Assembly (NCBI GenBank): GCA_016218365.1
Contig: JACREF010000011.1
Location: 73,094 to 137,093, forward strand
Reading direction: 5' to 3'
Length of the DNA stretch: 64,000 nt
Origin: Gammaproteobacteria bacterium
Lineage (GTDB): Bacteria > Pseudomonadota > Gammaproteobacteria > SZUA-140
The notes below the pieces were generated by a model that searched no databases, was not told the DNA's origin, and saw nothing but the letters and a program-made list of their open reading frames with translations. A program made the position numbers and the translations under genes. This document shows positions 11,294 through 28,074 of the stretch, piece after piece; position 1 is the first letter of the stretch; every line of letters begins with the position of its first letter.

Positions 11294-12604
11294 GTGCTGA
11301 AACCTGTCAGAGTTGGATTGTTGGGGTTGGGGACCGTGGGCGGCGGGGTCGCCAATGTGCTGGCACGCAATGCCGAAGAGATCCAGCGCCGCGCCGGGCG
11401 CGGCATCACACTGGTGCAGGCGGCCGATCGGGCCACGGAGTTTCCCGGCGTCACAATCGCCGGCGTCAAGATCACCGCTGATGCCTTCGAGGTCGTCAAC
11501 AATCCCGATATCGACATCGTCGTCGAGCTGTTCGGTGGCTATGAGCCGGCGCGTCAGCTGGTGTTGCAGGCGATCGCCAATGGCAAACACGTCGTCACTG
11601 CCAACAAGGCGCTGATCGCCAAACACGGCAATGAAATATTCGCTGCGGCGCGCGCCCAGGGTGTGGTGGTGGCCTTCGAGGCTGCCGTGGCCGGCGGCAT
11701 CCCGGTCATCAAGGCGATCCGTGAAGGGCTGGCGGCCAACCGCATCAACTGGCTGGCCGGCATCATCAACGGTACCGGCAACTTCATCCTGACCGAGATG
11801 CGCGACAAGGGCCGTGATTTTGCCGATGTGTTGCGCGAGGCGCAGGCGCTCGGTTATGCCGAGGCCGATCCGACCTTCGATGTCGAGGGCATCGATGCCG
11901 CGCACAAGCTGACGATCCTGGCGTCGATTGCCTTTGGCATCCCGCTGCAGTTTGACAAGGTCTATACCGAGGGCATCAGTTCGATCACCCGTGAGGATGT
12001 CGCCTACGCCGAGCAGCTGGGTTACCGGATCAAGCATCTGGGTGTCAGCCGCCGCACCGAGCGTGGCATCGAGATGCGGGTGCATCCGACGCTGATCCCG
12101 GAGCGACGGTTGATCGCCAATGTCGACGGCGTCATGAATGCCGTGCTGGTCAACGGTGATGCCGTCGGTTCGACGCTGTATTACGGCGCCGGTGCCGGCC
12201 GTGAACCGACCGCCTCGGCGGTGATCGCCGATCTGGTCGATGTCACCCGTGCATTGACCTCCGATCCTGGCAACCGGGTGCCGCACCTGGCCTTCCAGGC
12301 CGATGCGATGGCCAATATCCCGATCCTGCCGATGACCGAGGTCGAGACCGCCTATTATCTGCGGATGCTGGCCCAGGATCGTCCCGGGGTGCTGGCCGAT
12401 GTCACCCGTATCCTCGGCGATCAGCAGATCAGCATCGAGGCCATCATCCAGAAGGAACCGCAACCCGAGGCCACCGCCGTGCAGGTCATCATGCTGACGC
12501 ATCGCGTCCATGAGCGGCAGATGAACGAGGCGATCCGCGGCATCGAGGCGCTGGATGGCATCTCGGGCAAGGTCACGCGCATCCGCATGGAGACACTGCG
12601 CTGA
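11294..12604 (+). CDS. hom: Homoserine dehydrogenase
   Basis: GLLGLGTVGGGVANVL, KALIAKHG, catalytic region plus C-terminal ACT domain (AQDRPGVLADVTRILGDQQISIEAIIQKE). Confidence 0.96.
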   Translation: MLKPVRVGLLGLGTVGGGVANVLARNAEEIQRRAGRGITLVQAADRATEFPGVTIAGVKITADAFEVVNNPDIDIVVELFGGYEPARQLVLQAIANGKHVVTANKALIAKHGNEIFAAARAQGVVVAFEAAVAGGIPVIKAIREGLAANRINWLAGIINGTGNFILTEMRDKGRDFADVLREAQALGYAEADPTFDVEGIDAAHKLTILASIAFGIPLQFDKVYTEGISSITREDVAYAEQLGYRIKHLGVSRRTERGIEMRVHPTLIPERRLIANVDGVMNAVLVNGDAVGSTLYYGAGAGREPTASAVIADLVDVTRALTSDPGNRVPHLAFQADAMANIPILPMTEVETAYYLRMLAQDRPGVLADVTRILGDQQISIEAIIQKEPQPEATAVQVIMLTHRVHERQMNEAIRGIEALDGISGKVTRIRMETLR

Positions 12605-12665
12605 TAACGTGCCGTGATCACTGCCCGGCGCTCATTGAGACAGTTATAGTAAAGAGGTAGATTGC

Positions 12666-13745
12666 ATGTCCGCACGTCGTCATTACACCGGCCTGATCGA
12701 GCATTACCGGGACCGCCTGCCGGTGACGGCCAGTACCCGGATCATCAGTCTCGGCGAGGGCAACACGCCGCTGATCAAGCTCAACAACATCCCGCGCCTG
12801 ACCGGACACACGGTTGAGCTGTACGTCAAATATGAGGGGCTGAACCCGACCGGTTCGTTCAAGGATCGCGGCATGACGATGGCGGTGACCCAGGCCGTCA
12901 ATGAAGGCAGCCGCGCGATCATCTGTGCATCGACCGGCAACACCTCGGCCGCCGCCGCGGCCTATGCCGCGCGCGCCGGCATCACCGCTTTTGTCATCAT
13001 CCCGGAGGGCAAGATCGCGCTGGGCAAGCTGGCGCAGGCGATGATGCATGGTTCGATCGTGTTGCAGATCAAGGGCAATTTCGACGCCGGCATGGAGCTG
13101 GTCAAGCAGGTCGGCGGGCAGGCGCCGGTGACCATCGTCAATTCGATCAACCCGTACCGGCTGCAGGGCCAGAAGACCGCGGCATTCGAGATCGTCGACG
13201 AACTCGGCGATGCGCCGGACTATCATTGCCTGCCGGTGGGTAACGCCGGCAACATCTCGGCCTACTGGATGGGTTACAGCGAATATCACAGCGATGGCGT
13301 CGCCAGGCAGCGGCCGAAGATGCTCGGTTATCAGGCGTCAGGCGCCGCGCCGTTTCTGCGTGGCACGATGGTCGATCATCCGGAGACCGTCGCCACCGCG
13401 ATCCGTATCGGCCACCCGCAGAGCTGGGACAAGGCCTGGGCGGCGCAGCAGGAGTCCGGCGGCTGGTTCGATGAATTCTCCGACGGCGAGATCCTGGCAG
13501 CACAGAAGCTGCTGGCCGAACAGGAAGGCATCTTCTGCGAACCGGCCTCGGCGATCTCGCTGGCCGGCGCATTGCGTGATATCGCCAATGGCAAGATTCG
13601 CGACGGCAGCCGGGTGGTGTGCACGCTGACCGGGCATGGTCTGAAGGATCCCGACACCGCGATCCAGCAGGTCACGCGGCCGGTGCTCAGTGTCGATGGT
13701 ACGCTGGCGGCGGTCAAGCGTGCTATTGTGGAAAATATGAAATAG
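12666..13745 (+). CDS. thrC: Threonine synthase
   Basis: [21 protein letters not shown]-lysine motif; follows hom. Confidence 0.96.
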   Translation: MSARRHYTGLIEHYRDRLPVTASTRIISLGEGNTPLIKLNNIPRLTGHTVELYVKYEGLNPTGSFKDRGMTMAVTQAVNEGSRAIICASTGNTSAAAAAYAARAGITAFVIIPEGKIALGKLAQAMMHGSIVLQIKGNFDAGMELVKQVGGQAPVTIVNSINPYRLQGQKTAAFEIVDELGDAPDYHCLPVGNAGNISAYWMGYSEYHSDGVARQRPKMLGYQASGAAPFLRGTMVDHPETVATAIRIGHPQSWDKAWAAQQESGGWFDEFSDGEILAAQKLLAEQEGIFCEPASAISLAGALRDIANGKIRDGSRVVCTLTGHGLKDPDTAIQQVTRPVLSVDGTLAAVKRAIVENMK

Positions 13746-13771
13746 CGATTTGACGGTCTGCGGAGGCGGCA

Positions 13772-14413
13772 ATGCGCGGCAAGCGGTTTGCTATCCCGAT
13801 ATTGATGGTTGGCTGTGTGCTGCTGTCGGCCTGCGCAACCAGCAGCAGGACCGCGCTGTACGGTGACGGTGACGTCTATTTCAAGCTGCAACGCTATGTC
13901 ACCGCTGCCGACATCTACCGCCGTCAGGCCGAGCTCGGTGATCTGCAGGCGGCACGCAAGCTGGCCTGGATGTATGAACAGGGCAAGCTCGGCGGCAAGG
14001 ATTTTCGCCAGGCGGCCTACTGGTACCAGCAGCTGGCGGATCAGGGTGATGCCGAGGCGCTGTATCACATCGCCGTGATCTATGAATACGGCCTCGGCAA
14101 TGTCGAGGCCGATCCTGCCCGCGCCATCGAGCTGTATACCCGGGCCGCGAACGCCAATCATGTGTATTCACAATATCGCCTCGGGGCGCTCTACACCCAG
14201 GGTCTGGCGGTCCCCCCCGACTATGTGACGGCCTATATGTGGTTGCTGCTGGCCGAGCGGCATGCCCGGGGCTGCGCCGCCCGTGACGCGTTGTGCGATG
14301 TCGCATTGCATGACGGGTTTGGCTATCGCTGGCGCTTGCGGCAGTTGCTGACGACTGACCAGCTGAGGACTGCGCAGCAACGTGTTTCGCACTGGGCGCC
14401 GCAGCGCGGCTGA
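13772..14413 (+). CDS. Sel1/TPR-repeat lipoprotein
   Basis: Lipobox-like VLLSACATS; repeats AARKLAWMYEQGK, ALYHIAVIYEYGLG, SQYRLGALYTQGL. Confidence 0.8.
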   Translation: MRGKRFAIPILMVGCVLLSACATSSRTALYGDGDVYFKLQRYVTAADIYRRQAELGDLQAARKLAWMYEQGKLGGKDFRQAAYWYQQLADQGDAEALYHIAVIYEYGLGNVEADPARAIELYTRAANANHVYSQYRLGALYTQGLAVPPDYVTAYMWLLLAERHARGCAARDALCDVALHDGFGYRWRLRQLLTTDQLRTAQQRVSHWAPQRG

Positions 14414-14420
14414 CTGGCGG

Positions 14421-15479
14421 TTACCAGGTCGTCATGACGCGGTTTTTGCCGGCACGTTTGCCGGCATACAGTGCCTCGTCGGCCGATTGCAGGCAGTCGC
14501 TGAGCGGCGTGGCGTGTACAATGTGATGGACCCCGAAGGTTATGGTGACGGGATTGTTCTCTTCCGGCCGTATGGCCACGGACTGTTCGATCGAGCTGCG
14601 CAGCCGTTCGACGATGGTTGTCGCCTCATCGCGATTGGTATTGGCGAGCAGGATGATGAACTCCTCGCCGCCCCAGCGACCGATCGCGTCCTGTCTGCGC
14701 AACTGTTCCTTCATGATGGAGGCGGCCTTGCCCAGCACCTTGTCGCCCACCATATGCCCATAGTGATCATTGATGCTCTTGAAGTTGTCGATGTCGCACA
14801 TGATGACCGCATGGCCGTCTGTCGGTATCTCGCCTTCGATGTTGCGTCGCAGGACGTCAAGCATGGCGCGGCGGTTGTAGAGCTGGGTCAGCTTGTCGGT
14901 ATTGGCGTCGAGGACGGCGGCATCGCGCGATCGGCTCAGTTCAACCTCGAATCGCGCCACGGACGTGGCATAATAATGGGCCGAGAATGCCATGATGGTG
15001 ACGACCACCGCCAGCGATCCAAAATGCACGGTATGGACAATCTGCGGATTGATCTGGATGGTTCCGTACAGTATGTCATGATAGCCGAGAAACATGACGG
15101 ACATGATCAGCCCTGCAGTCGCGACCATGATGACCTTGATTTTCATGTCCAGCTGGGTGTTCAGAAACACTACCGGGATTGATAACAGCGCAAACATGTG
15201 AAAGCCGCTTTCCCATCCCAGGTAATAACAGCCCACATAGGCAAACAGCATCATTTCACTGATCACCAGTATCAGCGCCATGGTCGATAAATTGTAGCGA
15301 TTCAGTGCAGTAGCGATGATAAAGATCAAGGCGCTGCCGAGGTTCAGATATACCACCTGAGGGATCTCCACGGCGATAAACAGCAGCATCATGACGGTAT
15401 GTACGACGGCGCCGAGCGGGTACAGCACGTTAGTGACCATGATGAAACGCTTGTCATAGCCGATCTGCGCGGTGGTCAT
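14421..15479 (-). CDS. Membrane-bound diguanylate cyclase (GGEEF active site, RxxD I-site)
   Basis: Several TM helices then LTQLYNRRAM...DIDNFKSINDHYGH...RRQDAIGRWGGEEFIILL; RRQD lies 5 residues before GGEEF. Start approximate (ORF extends to 15704). Confidence 0.88.
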   Translation of the reverse strand: MTTAQIGYDKRFIMVTNVLYPLGAVVHTVMMLLFIAVEIPQVVYLNLGSALIFIIATALNRYNLSTMALILVISEMMLFAYVGCYYLGWESGFHMFALLSIPVVFLNTQLDMKIKVIMVATAGLIMSVMFLGYHDILYGTIQINPQIVHTVHFGSLAVVVTIMAFSAHYYATSVARFEVELSRSRDAAVLDANTDKLTQLYNRRAMLDVLRRNIEGEIPTDGHAVIMCDIDNFKSINDHYGHMVGDKVLGKAASIMKEQLRRQDAIGRWGGEEFIILLANTNRDEATTIVERLRSSIEQSVAIRPEENNPVTITFGVHHIVHATPLSDCLQSADEALYAGKRAGKNRVMTTW

Positions 15480-15741
15480 TGATTGTTTGAGTGTTTCCAA
15501 TGGCGTGACCCGGTTACGATTTCCGATGGTATGAACAGTTATTGAGTAGTATTCACGGTGAATATCGACCCTGCGGCGCAGCGCTTGAGGTTGGTCCAGT
15601 TTCTGGTCGGTTGTGGCTTGCTGCCAGGCCGGGCGCAGGGGGCCCGGCAGGGAAGGTTTTGCTCGCAATCTGTTGTATTGGAAATGAATTTTATATTGAT
15701 CCATGATAATATAGCCAGCTCTGTGAGCGGGAACCCGATCT

Positions 15742-19434
<3,693 letters not shown>

Positions 19435-19492
19435 TATAAACGGTCGCTGAGGGTCGTGGCAAGGGGCCAGAGATGCTGGGCTATATCCTTTC

Positions 19493-19531
19493 GTCATTCC
19501 GGGCGCAGCGCAGCGTAGACCCGGAATCCAG
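19493..19531. repeat. Palindromic dispersed repeat of the type TCATTCCGGG...CCCGGAATCCAG
   Basis: Inverted arms ATTCCGGG/CCCGGAAT in an intergenic region. Confidence 0.6.
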
Positions 19532-19603
19532 AGTCTTTCAGTTCAGTATCTTGCTGGCCATCGGGGAGGATGACGGCACCGACGATGCTACGGGCGCAGC
19601 CCG

Positions 19604-19849
19604 TCACATACTGTTCGGCGTATTCTTCTTGCACATGCTGGTGAAGCCGTCAGAGGCCATGCCGACCAGGATCGGCGGTTGCTGGGCATTGTCAGTCAGC
19701 ATGTCGACCATATACAGCTCATTGACCCCGGGTTCCGACAGCTCGGTGATCCGGGCCTTGGCGGCGTCCTTTGACGTATACGAGCCGGCCAGGTAGACCT
19801 TGTGCTCAGGTTCGCTGTGATTGATCATGACGACGACCCAGGTTTTCAT
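19604..19849 (-). CDS. Small conserved-looking hypothetical protein (81 aa)
   Basis: MKTWVVVMINHSEPEHKVYLAGSYTSKDAAKARITELSEPGVNELYMVDM...; SD AGGAG 7 nt before the ATG on the minus strand. Confidence 0.65.
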   Translation of the reverse strand: MKTWVVVMINHSEPEHKVYLAGSYTSKDAAKARITELSEPGVNELYMVDMLTDNAQQPPILVGMASDGFTSMCKKNTPNSM

Positions 19850-19926
19850 GCGATGACTCCTGCGCTGTATGTAGGGAAGAATCTCGGTTGATTATAGGGG
19901 AAAGCGGGCGTATCTTCATCATTCTG

Positions 19927-20150
19927 GTGAAGGCTCCTTCGATACGCACTGCTACGCAGCGCTACTCAGAACAGGCCCCTTCGATCCTTCGATACGCGAT
20001 GCTACGCATCGCTACTCAGGACGAACGGTGTGGGGGAAGGCCGTTCGTGGTGAGTAGGTGCGCAGCACCGTATCGAACCATACGCGGCTTGCGCCGCTAC
20101 TCAGGACAGGCCCTTCGGTATGCGCTACGCGCTACTCAGGACAGGGTCCG
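19927..20150. repeat. Cluster of CCTTCGATACGC...GCTACTCAGGACAGG repeat units
   Basis: Several copies of TTCGATACG, CTACTCAGGAC and GAACGGT units in both orientations; runs up to the aspC stop codon. Confidence 0.85.
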
Positions 20151-21329
20151 TTATTTTTTCAGCGCCTTGCTGATGCGCTCCATGCCTTTCTGCAGGTTGT
20201 CCATACTGGTCGCAAACGAGATCCGCATATAACCCGGCGCGCCAAAGGCCGAACCGGGCACCAGCGCGACGCCGGCCTCATTGATCAGGTATTCACCGAA
20301 GGCGACATCATCCGTCATGCCAAGCGTGTCCATCGCCTGCTGCATCAGCGGGAAGGCATAGAATGCGCCCTGGGCATGCAGGCAGCGCACGCCGGGCATC
20401 GCGTTCAGCGTCTTGACCACATATTCATGACGGCTGCGGAAGGCCTGGTTCATCTGGTCGATGCACTCGGTGCCGCCGTTCAGCGCCGCCACCGCCGCGA
20501 CCTGCGAGATCGAGGTCGGGTTTGACGTGCTCTGCGATTGCACGTTCTCCATCGCGCTGATCAGGTCCTGCGGTCCGGCGGCATAACCGATGCGCCAGCC
20601 GGTCATCGAATAGGCCTTCGAGACCCCGTTCAGGATCACCGCACGGTCGTACAATTCCGGCACCGCCATCAGGATGTTGCAGAACGGCTGGCCGTCGAGG
20701 TTGATGTGTTCATAGATGTCATCGCTGGCAACGATGAGCTGCGGGTGCTGCTTCAGCACGGCACCGAGTGCGACCAGCTCAGCGCGGCTGTAGCTGACGC
20801 CGGTCGGGTTCGACGGGCTGTTCAGCACCACCAGCCGGGTACGCGGCGTGATCGCCTGTTCGAGCTGCTGCGGCGTGATCTTGAACGACTGGTCGATGCC
20901 GGCGCTGACGATGACCGGGATGCCGTCGGCCAGCAGCACCATGTCCGGGTACGACACCCAGTACGGGGCCGGGATGATGACCTCATCCCCGGGGCTCAGC
21001 AGCGCCTGGACCATATTATAGAAACTTTGTTTGCCGCCGCACGAGACCAGGATCTGATTCGGCGTATACTGGAAACCGTTGTCGCGCTTGAACTTGGCGG
21101 CCACCGCCTGGCGCAGCTCGACGGTGCCGGCCACCGCGGTGTACTTGGTGAAGCCGCTTTCGATGGCCTTGATCGCCGCCTGTTTGATGTGGTCCGGGGT
21201 GTCGAAATCGGGCTCACCGGCGCCAAAGCCGATGATGTCCTTGCCCTCGGCGCGCAGCCGGGCGGCGCGGGCGGTGATGGCCAGGGTCGGGGAGGGCTTG
21301 ATGCGTTGGACGCGCTGCGACAATTCCAT
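20151..21329 (-). CDS. aspC: Aspartate aminotransferase-like PLP enzyme
   Basis: MELSQRVQRIKPSPTLAITARAARLRAEGKDIIGFGAGEPDFDTPDHIK; NGVSKAYSMTGWRIGYAAGP. Start trimmed from ORF 20151-21935. Confidence 0.92.
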   Translation of the reverse strand: MELSQRVQRIKPSPTLAITARAARLRAEGKDIIGFGAGEPDFDTPDHIKQAAIKAIESGFTKYTAVAGTVELRQAVAAKFKRDNGFQYTPNQILVSCGGKQSFYNMVQALLSPGDEVIIPAPYWVSYPDMVLLADGIPVIVSAGIDQSFKITPQQLEQAITPRTRLVVLNSPSNPTGVSYSRAELVALGAVLKQHPQLIVASDDIYEHINLDGQPFCNILMAVPELYDRAVILNGVSKAYSMTGWRIGYAAGPQDLISAMENVQSQSTSNPTSISQVAAVAALNGGTECIDQMNQAFRSRHEYVVKTLNAMPGVRCLHAQGAFYAFPLMQQAMDTLGMTDDVAFGEYLINEAGVALVPGSAFGAPGYMRISFATSMDNLQKGMERISKALKK

Positions 21330-21395
21330 GATAGTGATCCGTGGTAACAATAGTTGGCCTTTGGGCGTGTAATGATACTGCAAGTTTAGCCTGCC

Positions 21396-23414
<2,019 letters not shown>

Positions 23415-23495
23415 TCGACAAACCGCCAGCCCGGAAGGGCTTGCCAGCATCGGGGTTTCCCGGTATCTTATGCCGCTCTTCAATGACGACGATTT

Positions 23496-23572
23496 AGGCG
23501 CGTAGCTCAGTTGGTTAGAGCACCACCTTGACATGGTGGGGGTCGATGGTTCGAGTCCATTCGCGCCTACCA
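23496..23572 (+). tRNA. tRNA-Val (anticodon GAC)
   Basis: AGGCGCG/CGCGCCT acceptor stem, CCACC-TTGACAT-GGTGG anticodon arm, GGTTCGAGTCC T-arm, encoded CCA; 77 nt. Confidence 0.97.
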
Positions 23573-23787
23573 GTTTCGTCTCTCCATGCCGTTTTTTTCA
23601 TCTCTGCCACAGGGCTTCATTGCTGCGATCGGCTTGATCCGCAGCCGCTGCAGGCCTGGAAGGGCGCTCTTCCGCTGATTTTTCGTCTGCCTGATGTAAC
23701 ATTGACGTCGATTGGGTGTCTAGACAGCACGGTAAGCTGAGAAGTTTTCAGCGGCTGCCGGCTTACTCTGTTATGCGAGGTAGCGCC

Positions 23788-24741
23788 ATGCTGATCAAGA
23801 TCAAAGGTCCGGGTGAGGTCACCGAGTCTGAGGTCACGTCGCAGGATCTGTACCTGGATCGGCGCCGGTTTCTGCGGCTGGGGGCCGGCTCTCTACTCAC
23901 TGCGGCAGCCCTGTCCAATGAGATCTGGCAACCGGCGCTGGCGGGTAACAAGTTAGCGCATGTCATCAAGGGGCCTTATACGGTCGACGAGCCGTTGACG
24001 CCTTATGAATCGGTGACTACTTATAATAATTTCTATGAGTTCGGCACCGACAAGGAAGATCCATCCCGACTGGCAGCTAGCCTCAAGGCTCGGCCATGGA
24101 AGGTCATCATTGACGGTGAGGTGGCCAGGCCGGGCAGCTATGACATTGACGACTTGATCAAACCCCATACCCTGCAGGAACGGGTCTATCGGCTGCGTTG
24201 CGTCGAGGCCTGGTCGATGGTGATCCCCTGGGTGGGCGTTCCACTGGCCGATTTGCTCAAGCGGTTTACGCCGAACTCGCGCGCCAAATTTGTGCGCTTT
24301 GAAACGCTCTATGACCCCAAGCAGTTCCCCGGGCAACGGCGTTCGGTGCTGGACTGGCCGTATATCGAAGGTCTGCGTATCGATGAGGCCATGCATCCGT
24401 TGACACTGATGGCGGTCGGGCTCTACGGCGAGGTATTGCCGAACCAGAATGGGGCGCCACTGCGGCTGGTGGTGCCGTGGAAATACGGCTTCAAGAGTAT
24501 CAAATCCATAGTCAGGATCACCCTGACAGAACAGATGCCGGTGAATACCTGGGCCAGGTCGGCGCCTGACGAATATGGTTTTTATGCCAACGTCAATCCG
24601 CAGGTCGATCATCCGCGCTGGAGCCAGGCCAAGGAGCGGCGCATCGGCGATTATTTCAAACGCGAGACCTTGATGTTTAATGGCTATGGTGCAGAGGTCG
24701 CACCGTTGTACAGCGGCATGAACCTGAGGAAGTCCTTCTGA
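23788..24741 (+). CDS. msrP: Protein-methionine-sulfoxide reductase catalytic subunit (YedY family)
   Basis: Tat-like [10 protein letters not shown]; molybdopterin-site [25 protein letters not shown]; next to msrQ. Confidence 0.93.
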   Translation: MLIKIKGPGEVTESEVTSQDLYLDRRRFLRLGAGSLLTAAALSNEIWQPALAGNKLAHVIKGPYTVDEPLTPYESVTTYNNFYEFGTDKEDPSRLAASLKARPWKVIIDGEVARPGSYDIDDLIKPHTLQERVYRLRCVEAWSMVIPWVGVPLADLLKRFTPNSRAKFVRFETLYDPKQFPGQRRSVLDWPYIEGLRIDEAMHPLTLMAVGLYGEVLPNQNGAPLRLVVPWKYGFKSIKSIVRITLTEQMPVNTWARSAPDEYGFYANVNPQVDHPRWSQAKERRIGDYFKRETLMFNGYGAEVAPLYSGMNLRKSF

Positions 24742-24755
24742 GGTCATGGACGGCG

Positions 24756-25382
24756 GTGCAGTGGACGACGCGGGTGATCAAGCCTGTGGCCTTCATGTTG
24801 TGTCTGCTGCCACTGTTATGGTTGCTGGCAGACGGACTGCAGCATCATCTCGGTGCCAACCCGGTCGAGAAGATCAGTCACCGGACCGGCGACTGGACAT
24901 TGCGCCTGGTGTTGCTGACACTGATGATCACGCCACTGCGCCGCCTGACCGGCTGGAATGTGCTGATCCGTCTGCGCAGGATGCTCGGTTTGTACAGTTT
25001 CTTCTATGCCTGTCTGCACTTTCTGAGCTGGCTGGTGTTCGATCATTTCTTTGACCTGCATGAGATCGTCAAGGACATCATCAAGCGGCCGTATATCACG
25101 GTCGGCTTTGCGGCATTCGTGCTGTTGATCCCGTTGGCCGTCACCTCGACCAATCGCTGGATCAAGCGTCTTGGTTCGCGTTGGGTGCAGTTGCACCAGC
25201 TGGTGTATGTGATTGCAACCGGCGGGGTGCTGCACTATCTGTGGCTGGTGAAGGCCGATGTGCGCAGGCCGGTGATCTATGCGCTGCTCCTGGCGGTATT
25301 GCTGGCTTATCGGGCCTGGGTGCGGCGGCGTACCAATTCGACGGCAGTGCCCCGGCCGATGACCCAATCTAAAGCTGCTTAA
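24756..25382 (+). CDS. msrQ: Heme-binding membrane subunit of MsrPQ (YedZ family)
   Basis: RMLGLYSFFYACLHFLSWLVFD, WVQLHQLVYVIATGGVLHYLW; follows msrP. Confidence 0.92.
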   Translation: MQWTTRVIKPVAFMLCLLPLLWLLADGLQHHLGANPVEKISHRTGDWTLRLVLLTLMITPLRRLTGWNVLIRLRRMLGLYSFFYACLHFLSWLVFDHFFDLHEIVKDIIKRPYITVGFAAFVLLIPLAVTSTNRWIKRLGSRWVQLHQLVYVIATGGVLHYLWLVKADVRRPVIYALLLAVLLAYRAWVRRRTNSTAVPRPMTQSKAA

Positions 25383-25562
25383 CCAGCGTCACTTGAGGGC
25401 GGCGTCACTGCAGCCGGCCATTGAGTGAGGTGAATCTGTGGTATCCCATTGATACGCTAATCTAATGCCATTCCATCGCCGGGCGATACTGTTTAGACTA
25501 TGGCACCGCCACGTTTCTGACGGACGGTGTCTTTTTATATCTGCGAATGCTAGGGGCCTGCG

Positions 25563-27491
25563 ATGCCAACGATTACCCTGCCCGACGGTACCACCCGATC
25601 CTTTGACCGGCCGGTCACGGTCATGGAGCTGGCCCAGTCCATCGGCCCCGGCCTGGCCAAGGCCACGCTGGCCGGGCGGGTCGACGACGTCCTGGTCGAT
25701 GCCTCACACCTGCTGGAGCACGATGCCGCCGTCAAGCTGGTCACCGACCGCGATGCCGACGGGCTGGAGATCCTGCGCCATTCCTGTGCCCACCTGATGG
25801 CGCAGGCCGTCAAGGCCTTGTACCCCGAGGCCCAGGTGACGATCGGCCCGGTGATCGAGGACGGCTTCTATTACGACTTTGCCTACACGCGCCAGTTCAC
25901 CCCCGATGATCTGGTCGCGATCGAACAGAAGATGGAGCAGCTGGCGGCGCAGGACCAACAGGTGACACGCAGCGTCATGGTGCGTGAAGAGGCGATCGGC
26001 TTCTTCCGGCGCATGGGTGAAGACTACAAGGCGCAGATCATCGAGGACATCCCGGCCCATGAACCGCTGTCGCTGTACCAGCAGGGCGAGTTCATCGACC
26101 TGTGCCGTGGCCCGCATGTGCCGGCCACCGGCAAGCTGAAGGGTGGTTTCAAGCTGATGAAGCTGGCCGGTGCCTATTGGCGCGGCGATTCACGCAACGC
26201 GATGCTGCAGCGCATCTATGGCACCTGCTGGGCCAACAAGAAGGATCTGGCCGCTTACCTGCACCGCCTCGAGGAGGCCGAGAAGCGCGATCACCGCCGC
26301 ATCGGCAAGCAGCTCGGGCTGTTCCATACCCAGGAGGAGGCACCGGGCATGGTGTTTTGGCACGACCACGGCTGGCGCATCTACCAGCAGGTCGAGCAGT
26401 ACATCCGCCAGGTGCTGCGCGAGCACGATTACCAGGAGGTGCGCACGCCGCAGGTCGTCGACCGCTCGCTGTGGGAGCGCTCCGGCCACTGGGAAAAGTT
26501 CTCGCACATGATGTTCACCACCGAGTCGGAGAGCCGCAACTACGCGGTCAAGCCGATGAATTGCCCGTGCCATGTGCAGATCTTCAACCAGGGTCTGAAA
26601 AGCTACCGCGACCTGCCGCTGCGCATCGCCGAGTTCGGTTCCTGTCACCGTAACGAGCCCTCCGGCACCTTGCACGGTCTGATGCGGGTGCGCAGCTTCA
26701 CGCAGGACGATGCCCACATCTTCTGCACCGAGGACCAGATCCAGGCCGAGGTCGCGCAGTTCATCGAGCTGCTGTATGGGGTATACCGTGACTTTGGCTT
26801 CACCGAGGTGCTGATCAAGCTGTCGACGCGGCCGGCGCAGCGCGTCGGCTCCGACGAGATCTGGGACAAGGCCGAACATGCGCTGGAGCAGGCGCTGAAC
26901 ACCAAGGGTCTGCCGTGGGATCTGCAGCCCGGCGAGGGGGCGTTCTACGGCCCGAAGATCGAGTTTTCACTGAAGGACTGCATCGGCCGGGTCTGGCAGT
27001 GCGGCACGATCCAGGTCGACTTCAACATGCCGGGCCGGCTCGGGGCCAGCTATATCGCCGAAGATGGCAGCAAGAAGACCCCGGTAATGCTGCACCGGGC
27101 GATCCTCGGTTCACTGGAGCGTTTCATCGGCATCCTGATCGAGGAGTACGCCGGGCGCTTCCCGCTGTGGCTGGCCCCGGTGCAGGCCGTGGTGCTGAAC
27201 ATCACCGAGCGTCAGGCCGGCTATATCGAGGCGGTGGCGGAATCTTTGAGAAAACAAGGGCTCAGGGTCAACTTTGACTTGAGAAATGAGAAAATAAGCT
27301 TTAAAATCCGCGAGCACACTTTGGCGCGGGTCCCGTATCTACTGGTCGCCGGCGACCGCGAGGTGTCAGAGAATACTGTGGCCGTGCGCACGCAGGCCGG
27401 CGCGGATCTGGGGAGCATGTCAATCGATGCCTTCGCAGAGCGGATCCGTGCCGAGATTGCGGGCCGCGGCCGGTCCGTTTTGGAGGAATAG
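25563..27491 (+). CDS. thrS: Threonyl-tRNA synthetase
   Basis: TGS domain start [34 protein letters not shown]; class II motifs; thrS-infC synteny. Confidence 0.98.
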   Translation: MPTITLPDGTTRSFDRPVTVMELAQSIGPGLAKATLAGRVDDVLVDASHLLEHDAAVKLVTDRDADGLEILRHSCAHLMAQAVKALYPEAQVTIGPVIEDGFYYDFAYTRQFTPDDLVAIEQKMEQLAAQDQQVTRSVMVREEAIGFFRRMGEDYKAQIIEDIPAHEPLSLYQQGEFIDLCRGPHVPATGKLKGGFKLMKLAGAYWRGDSRNAMLQRIYGTCWANKKDLAAYLHRLEEAEKRDHRRIGKQLGLFHTQEEAPGMVFWHDHGWRIYQQVEQYIRQVLREHDYQEVRTPQVVDRSLWERSGHWEKFSHMMFTTESESRNYAVKPMNCPCHVQIFNQGLKSYRDLPLRIAEFGSCHRNEPSGTLHGLMRVRSFTQDDAHIFCTEDQIQAEVAQFIELLYGVYRDFGFTEVLIKLSTRPAQRVGSDEIWDKAEHALEQALNTKGLPWDLQPGEGAFYGPKIEFSLKDCIGRVWQCGTIQVDFNMPGRLGASYIAEDGSKKTPVMLHRAILGSLERFIGILIEEYAGRFPLWLAPVQAVVLNITERQAGYIEAVAESLRKQGLRVNFDLRNEKISFKIREHTLARVPYLLVAGDREVSENTVAVRTQAGADLGSMSIDAFAERIRAEIAGRGRSVLEE

Positions 27492-27494
27492 AAT

Positions 27495-28016
27495 ATCGCT
27501 GCAGAAAAGACACTGCGCCTGAACGAAGAGATCAGGACGCCACAGGTTCGCGTCATCGGCGCGAATGGGGAGCAGTTGGGAGTGATCTCCAGTATGGAGG
27601 CCCAACGGCTGGCCGAAGAGGCCGAACTGGATCTGGTGGAGATCGTGCCGAATGCCGATCCGCCGGTGTGCCGAATCATGAATTTCGGCAAATTCCAGTT
27701 TGAAGAGACCAAGAAGAAGCAGGCTGCGAAGAAAAAGCAGAAGCAGATTCAGGTCAAGGAAGTGAAGTTTCGTCCAGGGACGGAAGAAGGGGATTATCAG
27801 GTAAAGCTTCGCAACCTGATACGTTTCCTGAATGAAGGGGACAAGGCCAAGGTCACGCTGCGCTTTCGCGGTCGTGAGATGGTCCATCAGGAACTGGGAC
27901 GTACTCTGCTCGAACGGCTGCAGCAGGATTTGATTGAAGTCGGTCTGGTCGAACAGTTTCCCAAGATGGAAGGCCGTCAGATGGTGATGGTCTTTGGTCC
28001 CCTGAAGAAAAAATGA
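27495..28016 (+). CDS. infC: Translation initiation factor IF-3, predicted AUC start codon
   Basis: Frame open upstream of the ORF-track start (27576): ATC-GCT-GCA-GAA-AAG-ACA-CTG-CGC-CTG-AAC-GAA-GAG = (M)[31 protein letters not shown], a typical IF3 N-terminus; SD GGAGG 8 nt upstream; no ATG/GTG/TTG between the thrS stop and this N-terminus. Confidence 0.93.
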   Translation: MAAEKTLRLNEEIRTPQVRVIGANGEQLGVISSMEAQRLAEEAELDLVEIVPNADPPVCRIMNFGKFQFEETKKKQAAKKKQKQIQVKEVKFRPGTEEGDYQVKLRNLIRFLNEGDKAKVTLRFRGREMVHQELGRTLLERLQQDLIEVGLVEQFPKMEGRQMVMVFGPLKKK

Positions 28017-28074
28017 TCGCGGGCCGGTTGGGTCCGTAATAGGTAAACAATGAGAAAATGCGGAGATTGAAGCA

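Noticed and set aside
15560-15741. SAH riboswitch upstream of metH
   Set aside because: Compared from memory with the conserved SAH core; conserved segments and order do not match on either strand.
19473-19796. 107-aa plus-strand ORF after metH
   Set aside because: Begins in a palindromic dispersed repeat (RAQRSVDPESR) and is antisense to the better-supported 81-aa minus-strand gene.
19927-20150. CRISPR array at the repeat cluster
   Set aside because: Units are palindromic, in both orientations and irregularly spaced, with no unique regular spacers and no cas genes.
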